DNA of 34,321 bases, taken from positions 1 to 34,321 of the IMG/VR virus record IMGVR_UViG_3300021247_000872, one strand, 5' to 3'. Source of the stretch: a virus. Positions 1-7,482 of the stretch are shown here, piece after piece. The first letter of the stretch is position 1; the number at the start of each line of letters is the position of its first letter. The position numbers and the translations under genes were made by a program. Under the pieces are notes generated by a model, which did no database searches, was not told the origin of the DNA, and worked only from the letters and a program-made list of their open reading frames with translations.

Positions 1-276
1 AGTCCAAGTACCAGAAGTTACAAATGTACCATCAGGCAATCCTGTTGTAGCATTAAGACCTTGTATTCCTACATCAAATGTATTAGGAGAAGGACTTGTA
101 GTAATTGTGTAGAAAAAAATTATTTGAGTTAATGTAAAGTTTTCATAAGGAACAAAAATAATAGCAGCACCAGCATTACTACCATTTAAGTTTATAGATG
201 CTGCTCCCCAGTTATTAGTAGCAAAACCATCAAGAGGAATAATTAATTTATCTGTTGGAACTGTTATAGTAGCCAT
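1..276 (-). CDS. Fibre/tail surface protein, N-terminal part (cut by window edge)
   Basis: This is the first 92 codons of a gene that runs off the left edge. The protein starts MATITVPTDKLIIPL and continues as a Gly/Asn/Thr-rich beta-type sequence. Its N-terminus resembles the start of the neighbouring protein at 276-1376: both have a short MAxITV opening, a later FDVGIQG/LDVGLMA strand and a GLPDGTF/DLPSDTY turn. The start codon overlaps the stop of the upstream gene as TAATG, which implies translational coupling in the late operon. The likely role is a virion surface or receptor-binding protein; this is inferred from context and paralogy, not from a recognised domain. It may be the other end of the gene cut at the right edge (33837-34321). 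Confidence 0.75.
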   Translation of the reverse strand, partial: MATITVPTDKLIIPLDGFATNNWGAASINLNGSNAGAAIIFVPYENFTLTQIIFFYTITTSPSPNTFDVGIQGLNATTGLPDGTFVTSGTWT

Positions 277-1376
277 TATCCTGAAAATCCTCCACTAAAC
301 ATAGGAGAAGCATTTACATAACCACCAGCACCTCCACCAGCATTATCAAACCTAATAGCATCAACTTCAATATGAAAAGGCATAAACTTTGTTGAAGTTT
401 CAGTTATTACACCACCAGAACTTCTATTTGCATAATTAGCAATGTATGCTCCATTTGCTGATCTCATAGAAATATCAAAAGTAAATGAAGAAATAGTAGG
501 AGCAGTAGTAAATGTGCCAGTATAAGCCATCATTAAATAATATTTAGTATTTGGTTCTAACCAAATATCTGAACCACTTTGATTATAAAATAAAGCATTT
601 CCTTGACCAGTACCAGTTCCTATTCTATCTGTGTCTATGTTAGCAAAAGAGTATAAAAGAGTTCCAGCAGAGTTTCTTATATTAACTAAAAATGACATTC
701 CTGGTTGGTTAGTTGCATTCAAAGAGTTTGCAAAAGAAATACTTCTAACTTTTACTGCAGGATGATTGGAATCTAATGTAAAAGCAACACCATATTCTTG
801 GTTAGCAGCAGCAGTTATTGGAGATGCATCATCAGTAACAGTTGCCATATCAAGACTATACCAGTTAGTACTACTTCCATAAATTACGTTAGAACCAGTA
901 GTACCAGAACGAGACCATACAGATGATGTTCTTGTTGCTGGTCTCCAAGTTCCATTATAAGAAGTGGCTCCGTAAAATGCTTGGTTAATGTTCAAACTTC
1001 CTGAAAAAGAAGCATTAGGTCTAAATGTAAGCCAATAAATATTACCTTTTGTTACTGCTACAGAGTTTGTTAAATTAATAATATAATTTGTATTTGTAGC
1101 ATTTGCAGAACCAGAAAAAGTATTAGGAGTAGCAAGATATGTGTCTGATGGTAAATCTCCAGCAGCATTAGAAGCCATAAGTCCTACATCAAGATTTGTT
1201 ACGTTAGATGATAAAACAGCAGTCATTACTACTCTTGTAATATTACCTGTAAACTGTGCTTCAAATGGCAAAGAAAGACCACCACCAGTTCCAGTTACTG
1301 TAAATGCTGTTGCTGTAGGTATGGCTCTTAAATCAAAACCTATTTTAATGTTTGTGTTAACTGTAATTATTGCCAT
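276..1376 (-). CDS. Putative fibre/virion surface protein
   Basis: A 366-residue protein rich in Gly, Ser, Thr and Asn, without membrane segments, built like a beta-sandwich fibre protein. The C-terminal half, from about residue 195 (the YGVAFTLDSNHP stretch), aligns by eye with the protein cut by the right window edge. Shared features include NHP, VRS/LRS, a VNIRNSAGTLL-like strand, a KYYLMMAYTG-like strand and a C-terminus ending in FSG. The N-terminus resembles the partial gene at 1-276. It sits between the head genes and the tail genes and overlaps both neighbours by one base (TAATG). A receptor-binding or capsid/tail decoration role is inferred; no enzymatic motif was seen. Confidence 0.7.
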   Translation of the reverse strand: MAIITVNTNIKIGFDLRAIPTATAFTVTGTGGGLSLPFEAQFTGNITRVVMTAVLSSNVTNLDVGLMASNAAGDLPSDTYLATPNTFSGSANATNTNYIINLTNSVAVTKGNIYWLTFRPNASFSGSLNINQAFYGATSYNGTWRPATRTSSVWSRSGTTGSNVIYGSSTNWYSLDMATVTDDASPITAAANQEYGVAFTLDSNHPAVKVRSISFANSLNATNQPGMSFLVNIRNSAGTLLYSFANIDTDRIGTGTGQGNALFYNQSGSDIWLEPNTKYYLMMAYTGTFTTAPTISSFTFDISMRSANGAYIANYANRSSGGVITETSTKFMPFHIEVDAIRFDNAGGGAGGYVNASPMFSGGFSG

Positions 1377-1645
1377 TAAACAATCCTTACAATATTGCCA
1401 TTAGGTTCTGCTAAATCAAAAACTAATTTTTTTCCAGCAAGATTTGATCCACCAAAATGAGCGCAATAACAAACAATATATTTTCTTAAGTTTTCTATAG
1501 TTTCATTATCATAATCAGTACAAGCAAAATCTAACATTTGTTCATTTATATATGTAAATGCCAAGTTATCACTAAAAGAAACAATTATTTCTCCACTTGG
1601 TAATACATCATAAGAATATAATCCTAATTCATAATATTCATTCAT
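1376..1645 (-). CDS. Unknown 89-residue late protein
   Basis: A small, slightly acidic, Tyr-rich protein (it opens MNEYYELGLYSYDVL) with three cysteines in the middle. No membrane segment or family was recognised. It is tightly packed in the late operon: its start overlaps the stop of the holin-like gene and its stop overlaps the start of the fibre gene, so it is surely translated. The position between a holin-like gene and fibre genes suggests a small virion or assembly accessory protein, but this is only inference. Confidence 0.6.
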   Translation of the reverse strand: MNEYYELGLYSYDVLPSGEIIVSFSDNLAFTYINEQMLDFACTDYDNETIENLRKYIVCYCAHFGGSNLAGKKLVFDLAEPNGNIVRIV

Positions 1646-1884
1646 TATTCTTTAACCTCTTTTTGATTGTTTGTAAGATAACCTAAAATAGAGGCCAAAA
1701 TAGCTGAAATTGCAGGTTTTATAGATGAGACAACACTAACTTCAAGAATATGTAATAAATCGCTAAATGATGCGTTATTTGGCAGATTTACAGAGTTTAA
1801 TGTTACAGAAAAACTGGTAAAAAATGTAATTATAAATGCCATGATTATAACTACAAACATTTTACTAATGGATATGTTTTTCAT
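1645..1884 (-). CDS. Small two-helix membrane protein, holin-like
   Basis: A 79-residue protein with two hydrophobic segments, about residues 9-28 and 49-70, and a short charged C-terminus ending NNQKEVKE. This size and topology fit class II holins, which let the endolysin reach the wall, but no specific family was recognised. An in-frame ATG 42 bases further upstream exists. The start at 1884 was chosen because a GGAG site lies about eight bases before it. It overlaps the upstream coiled-coil gene by 20 bases. The endolysin is about 15 kb away in this window (20139-20660), which is unusual for a holin, so another membrane role in the virion remains possible. Confidence 0.6.
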   Translation of the reverse strand: MKNISISKMFVVIIMAFIITFFTSFSVTLNSVNLPNNASFSDLLHILEVSVVSSIKPAISAILASILGYLTNNQKEVKE

Positions 1885-2161
1885 GATTTTTCTCCAACAT
1901 TTCAACTTTTGCTTGTAATACTCCAACAGCTGTATGCAGTTTATTTACTGCTTGTTCATTATTTTCAATTTTATTCTCTATTTTTTCAATCTGTTTGGCC
2001 ATCTTTTCAACATCATCTTTTACAGTTTTAACATTCATTGATACAAAATCAATTTTTTTTGTTAAATTAAAAAAAAATAATGTTCCTGGTGCAACGATTG
2101 TGGTAAGGACCAATATTCCATTTGCAACTACTCCATTTATTACATTAGGATCGACGTTCAT
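1865..2161 (-). CDS. XhlA-like membrane-anchored coiled-coil protein
   Basis: A 98-residue protein with one hydrophobic segment near the N-terminus (about residues 8-32, VVANGILVLTTIVAPGTLFFF) followed by a long charged helix (about 35-95) with heptad-like spacing. This is the reverse topology of haemolysin/XhlA-type lysis proteins, which carry the coiled coil before the membrane anchor, so the similarity is general only. It overlaps the next, holin-like gene by 20 bases and starts on the stop of the head-tail gene (TAATG). Together the two membrane proteins form a plausible lysis or membrane pair embedded in the head module. The function is inferred. Confidence 0.55.
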   Translation of the reverse strand: MNVDPNVINGVVANGILVLTTIVAPGTLFFFNLTKKIDFVSMNVKTVKDDVEKMAKQIEKIENKIENNEQAVNKLHTAVGVLQAKVEMLEKNHEKHIH

Positions 2162-2532
2162 TAATTAAATCTCTCTATTACAGTGGCATTATTAAATAAT
2201 CCTTCAGTAGCATATTCAACACTGATGATTTCAAAATATCTGTCGCAATTATAGTCAGATTTAAGTTTTATTTTGTCATTTTGTCTTAAATCAGCTTCAA
2301 ATGGAAAATGTATCTTAAACTTACTATCTTCAAATACAACTCCGCCATTTTGTCTTGTATCTTCTAATTTAAAAACGAGCCTACAAGGATAATCTTTTAA
2401 TTTTCTATAGTCATTACTAATTCCACCATAATCATCTGTTTCTGTAACCATTCTATAAACAGTAGCAGAATCAGATAAATGATAGAGTGCTGACACATTT
2501 CTATAAATATCGAGAAGGCATTTAGGTGGCAT
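2161..2532 (-). CDS. Head-tail adaptor / head-closure protein
   Basis: A 123-residue protein with the small beta-rich look of phage head-closure proteins (SPP1 gp16 / HK97 connector type). It contains a YRMVTETDDYGGISNDY turn, a polar YPCRLVFKLED strand and a late DKIKLKSDYNCDRYFEIISVEY strand typical of these barrels. Position supports this: it directly follows the gp6-like connector and the capsid gene. The start lies one base after the stop of the preceding gene. It would sit under the portal and connect head to tail. The family call rests on length, fold impression and gene order. Confidence 0.6.
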   Translation of the reverse strand: MPPKCLLDIYRNVSALYHLSDSATVYRMVTETDDYGGISNDYRKLKDYPCRLVFKLEDTRQNGGVVFEDSKFKIHFPFEADLRQNDKIKLKSDYNCDRYFEIISVEYATEGLFNNATVIERFN

Positions 2533-2533
2533 T

Positions 2534-3016
2534 TTAATAAATCTCTATAGGTCTAAAAAGATTGGACATCTTTATACATTGCTCATAAACTTTGCTTAAT
2601 GAAAGTTTATTTTCGCCATCTTCTACATCAGTAAGATTAGCAACAATTCCTGCTTTTCTAATCCAAGCAGCTCTGGCAGCACTTCTTACATCATAAATCT
2701 CTTCTTGTGCTGGACCATAATCAACAAATAATAAATCTCCAACATCAGAAACAACTTGTCCTGTGTAACCTTGTGTTGGAAAGTTTGGTTCAGTAGTTCC
2801 ACTTGTTCCAGGCACAATTACACGATAAAACCTGCCATTTGGAACAGTAGGCTGAACAATAGAACCATATGAATAGAATTGAGAAGCAGTCCATGATGTT
2901 GAGCGAGTATTTTCATCAATAATTTCATTTAAAATATCAACATTTAAGACAGGAAAAATATCTGCCTGACACATACTTGCTAATTTATCTACTGCTTGCT
3001 GTTTTGTTAACGGCAT
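2534..3016 (-). CDS. Head-tail connector (gp6-like adaptor) with inserted beta module
   Basis: The ends look like an HK97 gp6-type connector: helical N-terminus (TKQQAVDKLASMCQAD) and helical C-terminus (VRSAARAAWIRKAGIVANL and a final KVYEQCIKMSNL helix). Between them, about residues 38-90, lies a Trp/Tyr/Pro/Gly-rich insert containing YSYGSIVQPT, NGRFYRVIV and GTSGTTEPNFP. This resembles the small beta modules phages attach to virion proteins for surface or carbohydrate binding. A GTG codon at 3025 is in frame, but its bases form part of the GAGGTGG ribosome site, so ATG at 3016 is the likely start. A TGATAAAATA element lies just upstream, after the capsid terminator. Confidence 0.6.
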   Translation of the reverse strand: MPLTKQQAVDKLASMCQADIFPVLNVDILNEIIDENTRSTSWTASQFYSYGSIVQPTVPNGRFYRVIVPGTSGTTEPNFPTQGYTGQVVSDVGDLLFVDYGPAQEEIYDVRSAARAAWIRKAGIVANLTDVEDGENKLSLSKVYEQCIKMSNLFRPIEIY

Positions 3017-3036
3017 TTTTACCACCTCGATATGCT

Positions 3037-3046
3037 TATTTTATCA
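3037..3046 (-). promoter_or_regulatory. TGATAAAATA element (candidate late promoter) before connector gene
   Basis: On the minus strand the gap after the capsid terminator reads TGATAAAATAAGC, about 20 bases before the connector start. TG-A-TAAAAT fits an extended -10 box. It follows directly on the T-rich tail of the capsid terminator, so it could restart transcription of the connector genes. No -35 box is evident. Confidence 0.5.
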
Positions 3047-3051
3047 AAACA

Positions 3052-3085
3052 AAAGGAGACAATACCTTTCGATATTGCCTCCTTT
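3052..3085 (-). terminator. Rho-independent terminator after major capsid gene
   Basis: A 13-base stem (AAAGGAGGCAATA with TATTGTCTCCTTT, one G-T pair) and an 8-base loop. On the minus strand it is followed by TTTTGTTTT. It lies about 20 bases past the capsid stop codon. It would end or attenuate transcripts after the most-needed structural gene. Confidence 0.85.
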
Positions 3086-3106
3086 GAAAATAATCTTAAA
3101 TAAAGA

Positions 3107-4411
3107 TTATGTGGTTCTTTTAAGAACGATGATTGATCCAGCAGCAGATGAAGTACCAACATCATGAGCAGAGAAGCCAATTCTTTCGACGGCCTTAAAT
3201 GCAATTTCATCAGTGTTGAATAGATAATCAGTAGAAACTGAAATCTGAACACTTCTGCGATCTCCAAGAACTGTACCAGTCTTGAGGTTTGCAAGCGCAC
3301 AAAGATGTGTATTAACAGTACCAGCAGCTGTTGATGCAAGATGTTGAGAGAACTCAATTGGATAACCATAAAGAGTTGGTCTACCATTTTGGAAGTTCAT
3401 TAAGTCAAGAGCAGCATTACCTGAAAGTGCGTCAAGTCTGTTACAAACAACATCATTAAAGAAAGCCTTGGACATATACCACTTTGCATCAGCATTATCA
3501 GCATATAAAGGCAATTTACCAACCATTGTACGGAAGTTAGCAAGAGTTGTAGCATTGTAGTTAGCAACAGTACCTGTAGCAGCAGCAACTGTACCAGCAT
3601 TAGAAGCAACAGCCAAGTTTGCAGTAATAAAGCCATCAATGTTACCGTCAGTAGCATTCGCTGCAGCACCTAACATCATAACTCTATCTTCTTCTTGAGC
3701 AAACTTCCATGCCATATCTTGAGCTAATGCAGTACCAATTTCAATGATAGAATCTTCATTAACTTCAGAAGTTACAGCAGTAAGAATACCAAGTTTCTTT
3801 GCAAGAACCTGTACACGATCAAAAGTAGGCTGCGATTGAGTAATAGCAGTTGATTCACCTACCCAGTAAGCAGTTGTAGATGCACTATTTTTTGGAATCC
3901 AAAGTGTATCAGAGTTCATAGTTCTGATAGTAGCATTGCGTCTTACAACACCGTATTGCTCACGGAGGAAGATAAGTTCAGCAACGAGTTCATCTGGTAC
4001 TAAAAATCCACCAGCACTGTTTGTACCTTCGTTGACTGCCTTATAGGAAGTATTTTCCTTCAACCAATTGATAGCTTTTTGATTGCCACGAGTTGAAAGA
4101 GCAAACATACCAAAAGCATAACCTAACTTTGCTTTTTCATAACCACTTTCAGGAGAGAATGGCAATGACTTATAACTCATTGCTGCTCCTGGAAGAATAA
4201 TATCAGATGTATTTTCCACAGACTTTACCTCATTACTAATAGGAAGGATTTGCTCATCAGCAGCCTTCAAAACATTAATTTTTTTTACAATTTCTTCATT
4301 TTCAGAAAGAAGTTTTTGTGCATCTTCGACAACACCATCTTCTGAAGACAAGATATCTTTTGCCTTAAGAGCATTTTCTCTCTTTTTGGCTTCAAGAGCT
4401 TCAATATTCAT
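3107..4411 (-). CDS. Major capsid protein, HK97 fold
   Basis: A 434-residue protein with the HK97-family layout. A charged helical N-terminal domain (about residues 1-65, the scaffold-like delta region normally removed by the protease) is followed by a linker. The shell domain begins near GTNSAGGFLVPDELVAELI and includes the typical RRNATIRTMNSDTLWIP strand, the AYWVGESTAI loop and the late GYPIEFSQHL and RSVQISVSTDYLF strands. Start choice: an in-frame ATG four codons upstream is part of the GGAG site, so ATG at 4411, which has correct spacing, is preferred. The gene begins one base after the protease stop and is followed by a strong terminator. Confidence 0.92.
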   Translation of the reverse strand: MNIEALEAKKRENALKAKDILSSEDGVVEDAQKLLSENEEIVKKINVLKAADEQILPISNEVKSVENTSDIILPGAAMSYKSLPFSPESGYEKAKLGYAFGMFALSTRGNQKAINWLKENTSYKAVNEGTNSAGGFLVPDELVAELIFLREQYGVVRRNATIRTMNSDTLWIPKNSASTTAYWVGESTAITQSQPTFDRVQVLAKKLGILTAVTSEVNEDSIIEIGTALAQDMAWKFAQEEDRVMMLGAAANATDGNIDGFITANLAVASNAGTVAAATGTVANYNATTLANFRTMVGKLPLYADNADAKWYMSKAFFNDVVCNRLDALSGNAALDLMNFQNGRPTLYGYPIEFSQHLASTAAGTVNTHLCALANLKTGTVLGDRRSVQISVSTDYLFNTDEIAFKAVERIGFSAHDVGTSSAAGSIIVLKRTT

Positions 4412-4412
4412 T

Positions 4413-5795
4413 TTAATCTCCAATTAAATCCAACATTGCTTTTTTGAGAAGCATTAGTTTAATATTTGAATTATCTTCAACTACTTCCTGTTCAGCTTCA
4501 ACAGTTTTTGTTTCAATAACTTCTTCTTTAGTCTCATTTGCATCGCACAAAGTAGTCCAAAGAACATTTGCGAGCTTTTTAGCTTCGCTTCTGCTTAAAC
4601 ACATTGCCTCTCGCAATGTTTTTTCAGCATCTCTAACGTCAGTAGGTCTATGACTCTCTTTACTGACTAAATATTTCATTTCAGCTGCTATATCTGTTGA
4701 TTTTGCTTCTAATTTGCTTACTAAATCCTTCGCAAGAACAGCAAATTGATCAAATACATAATTTAAATCAACATTTTCGCCTTCTAAATACAATAAAACA
4801 GCTTCATCTACACGCTCAAAAAGTGTTTCTAAACCTTCAGAAACAAGTTCTTTTTCAACATCATAAAATGGATTTTCTGGCATGATTGGAGCTTCTTCTT
4901 CTCCATTATCCTTTTTAGGCTTACACATCTTACATTCTTCGCCAGAATACATTTTTTCACACATATCACACATTTTTAAGGCAATATTACAATCTGGACA
5001 ATAATCAGATGTAACAACTTTGCCACATTCAGGACAATTCATAGCAACTTCCTTATATGGTTTCTCTATTTTTGTTAATGCTGATGCTCTATGTACAGAT
5101 GTTGCATTTCTCATTTGATAAGAACCATCAGGCTGCTTTTGATAAACTCTAATTTTATAAACAGGATCTTCTTCAGTTCCTACGATTGTTGTACCAAGCG
5201 GCTGACCAACAAGAGGACCATCTTTTCTAATTTTTATAATTTGACCTCTTACAGTTGTTCCATATGCATGCCAAGATACATAATCTCCAACTCTTAAGTC
5301 TTCAACCATAGCTTTTAACATTTTAGCAGTAACAATATTTCGACTTTCAGCTGGTCTTGGAGTTAATGAAGCTTCAGCAAGTGTCCAACGCTTAATTTCA
5401 TAAGCTTTTCCAACACTTTTTCTCTCAACCATATGACTTGCAGCACCACTTGAATAGCCTAATTTGCCTTGTTTTGCGAGCTCCATGATCATTTGATTAT
5501 ATTGGTCATTCATTTCAATTTGAGCTTCATACCATAAACCTTTTTCATCCATCTTGACAAAACCAGTACCAATACTTTTAGTACCAATTACTCCATCTTG
5601 ACCATGATGATAATAAAGATTTAATGCAAACTTTTGACCTTCTTTAAGAGGCCTACCAAAATCTGTCTCTTTGGTAAAATAATCGCCTTCAAGATCAGTG
5701 TCATTAGGATTACCAAAACGAACTAAATAACCTTGAACTGTATTACCAACAAGTTTAATATTTTCGCCAAAGAAATATAAGTTTTCGTCCATCAT
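4413..5795 (-). CDS. Prohead protease (HK97 S78 type) with TUDOR-like and zinc-ribbon extension
   Basis: Residues 1-160 match HK97-type prohead proteases. The candidate catalytic histidine lies in LYYHHG (H63/H64) and the serine in GKLGYSSGAASH (S115/S116), followed by the conserved LAEASLTPRPAE. Beyond this, about residues 166-245 (LRVGDYVSWHAYG through VHRASALTKI) look like the TUDOR-type domain known from other phage proteases. Two zinc-ribbon knuckle pairs follow (CPEC/CPDC at 254-269 and CDMC/CKMC at 276-291), then a helical acidic C-terminus. At 460 residues it is about twice the size of simple proteases. It would cleave the capsid delta domain during maturation; the added parts may handle scaffold or DNA. 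Two adjacent ATG codons compete as start. Confidence 0.85.
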   Translation of the reverse strand: MMDENLYFFGENIKLVGNTVQGYLVRFGNPNDTDLEGDYFTKETDFGRPLKEGQKFALNLYYHHGQDGVIGTKSIGTGFVKMDEKGLWYEAQIEMNDQYNQMIMELAKQGKLGYSSGAASHMVERKSVGKAYEIKRWTLAEASLTPRPAESRNIVTAKMLKAMVEDLRVGDYVSWHAYGTTVRGQIIKIRKDGPLVGQPLGTTIVGTEEDPVYKIRVYQKQPDGSYQMRNATSVHRASALTKIEKPYKEVAMNCPECGKVVTSDYCPDCNIALKMCDMCEKMYSGEECKMCKPKKDNGEEEAPIMPENPFYDVEKELVSEGLETLFERVDEAVLLYLEGENVDLNYVFDQFAVLAKDLVSKLEAKSTDIAAEMKYLVSKESHRPTDVRDAEKTLREAMCLSRSEAKKLANVLWTTLCDANETKEEVIETKTVEAEQEVVEDNSNIKLMLLKKAMLDLIGD

Positions 5796-5807
5796 TTGCC
5801 TCTATTG

Positions 5808-5817
5808 TATTTTATCA
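5808..5817 (-). promoter_or_regulatory. TGATAAAATA element before prohead protease
   Basis: Minus-strand TGATAAAATACAATAGAGG lies between the portal stop and the protease start, within a 27-base gap. It combines the shared 10-base element with the ribosome site. No -35 match was seen. Confidence 0.45.
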
Positions 5818-5822
5818 ACCAA

Positions 5823-7439
5823 TCAATCTTCACCATATTTTTTAACAATATTTCTACTCCAGGAAAAACCAGCATCGCCTCCCCAGAGATCCCAGGCAAC
5901 TCTACCATTAGAAGGAAAACCTTCTTCTCCTTGATTAAAACCTGGCGCCTTTTTATCTACTTCATGTCTACTAAAAAATGAATACATTCTTACAACAGTA
6001 TCAAAAGATAAGTTTTCTTTATTAGCTAATTGATGAGCTCTTGCAAAACCAACAGCTGTACCACCATCAAATCCTTCATCTTTCCATTTAAGTGCTCTTT
6101 TAGCATTATTACTCATAGCATCAGTTGGAACAAAAGAATCTGGAACAGCTTTAACTGTTTCTTGTGTTTGTGGCTTTACTATAGATTCATCAGAAACAGT
6201 TGGAGATCCTGTATTTGTAAGTCCAGCAATTAATTTAGCCTCTTCTAAAGTAGCAATTCCAGCTGTGTAAAGTAATTCTGCTCTTTTTGCAGCTGAATCT
6301 AAATCATCAGCTAAAGCTCTTACATTACTAACATCAAACTCAAAATAGTCGCCTTCTCTTGTTTCTGGATACTCATACATTAAATTAAATGAAATAACTT
6401 CTGCTAATTGCTTAAGTAGAGGTATCATTCCATCTTCCCAGGCTTGTTGCTGACTTCTCTCATAATTTTGATATGTACTTCGCTCCAAACCAGCACCTAA
6501 ACCTAATACCATAGCATTAATACCAAGAGCAGCAGTAATTCTCTCCTCTGGTAAACGTCTAATAGTATCAAGTGTTAATTCTTCAGGAGACCAAGAAACA
6601 CGATCCATTTTATAAGGACCTGTCATAACTGCTACTTGACCAGCATTATCAGCAGTAAAATCTTCTTGTAACTTTCTCTTTACAGTTTTTGCATCATCAG
6701 GAGAAATATCAACAGACAAATCATTAGCATCTGGACCTAAAATCATCGCAGGAATAGGACCATTACGCATCAAACCAAAAGCAGTGGAAGAAGCATAGTT
6801 ATCTGTAGCAATTTCTCTTAATACACTTGATACAGGACTTCTACCTAAACGTAAATCATTAGGATCTCTACCATAACGGAAATGAATAACATCTTTATTC
6901 TCAAGTTTATAACTCTTTCCATCAACTGTATATGTCCAATATTCAATAGGATTTATTGCACTACCAACAGGCATTACCATATCAGCAGGTAAATATTGTA
7001 AACTTACTACTTTATTATTTACTCTGATCTTTCTAACATAAGCATTACCAAGTAATTTATAATCTCCTATAATAAATGACCAGAAAATAGAAGAAACATA
7101 CAAACTCGAAGGATTTTTTATTAGATTTATAATAGGATGCTCAATACTATCATCCTGCTGTGTTGTTGATGCACGATAAACTTTAGGAACAGCTTGAGAA
7201 AAATTACGATTATACCAATCAAGAGAAATAGCAACAATAGAGTTAAGACCTAAATCTCCAGCTTCTTTACTCCAATCTCTATGACTTCCTGGCAGCTGTC
7301 TTGTTAAAATACTTACTAAACTACCATTACCATAAGCATTAAGCCTATTAAATCCACTTTGAGATAATGGAAAAGGAGCTTGAGAACCTGATGGCAATGT
7401 ATCAGCCTTCTTGCTCTTAAAAATATCAAATAATGCCAT
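5823..7439 (-). CDS. Portal protein with C-terminal accessory domain
   Basis: A 538-residue protein. Residues 1 to about 415 match HK97-type portals: WYNRNFSQAVPKVYR, the FIIGDYKLLGNAYVRKIR and QYLPADMVMPVG strands, KDVIHFRYG, and the late GLGAGLERSTYQNYERSQQQAWEDGMIPLL. The C-terminal stretch of about 95 residues (NNAKRALKWKDEGFDGGTAV, then SFDTVVRMYSFFSRHEVDKKAP, then GRVAWDLWGGDAGFSWS) is a separate module that I know as recurring in phage head proteins, of unknown role. The portal forms the ring through which DNA enters. A TGATAAAATA element and GAGG site precede the start. Confidence 0.9.
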   Translation of the reverse strand: MALFDIFKSKKADTLPSGSQAPFPLSQSGFNRLNAYGNGSLVSILTRQLPGSHRDWSKEAGDLGLNSIVAISLDWYNRNFSQAVPKVYRASTTQQDDSIEHPIINLIKNPSSLYVSSIFWSFIIGDYKLLGNAYVRKIRVNNKVVSLQYLPADMVMPVGSAINPIEYWTYTVDGKSYKLENKDVIHFRYGRDPNDLRLGRSPVSSVLREIATDNYASSTAFGLMRNGPIPAMILGPDANDLSVDISPDDAKTVKRKLQEDFTADNAGQVAVMTGPYKMDRVSWSPEELTLDTIRRLPEERITAALGINAMVLGLGAGLERSTYQNYERSQQQAWEDGMIPLLKQLAEVISFNLMYEYPETREGDYFEFDVSNVRALADDLDSAAKRAELLYTAGIATLEEAKLIAGLTNTGSPTVSDESIVKPQTQETVKAVPDSFVPTDAMSNNAKRALKWKDEGFDGGTAVGFARAHQLANKENLSFDTVVRMYSFFSRHEVDKKAPGFNQGEEGFPSNGRVAWDLWGGDAGFSWSRNIVKKYGED

Positions 7440-7465
7440 CTTTTACCTCATTAACCATTTACGCT

Positions 7466-7475
7466 TATTTTATCA
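7466..7475 (-). promoter_or_regulatory. TGATAAAATA element before portal gene
   Basis: Minus-strand TTTTTTGATAAAATAAGCG lies in the 43-base gap between the terminase stop and the portal start. It shares TTTTGATAAAATAAGC with the copy before the connector gene. A loose TTGGAC lies 18 bases upstream of GATAAA, but no consistent -35 is shared with the other copies. Confidence 0.5.
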
Positions 7476-7482
7476 AAAAACA

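Noticed and set aside
1141-1404. Plus-strand frame of 87 codons
   Set aside because: It is the shadow of the fibre gene on the other strand, has no ribosome site and low-complexity composition.
4444-4885. Plus-strand frames opposite the protease gene
   Set aside because: They are antisense to a clear protease gene and lack starts with ribosome sites.
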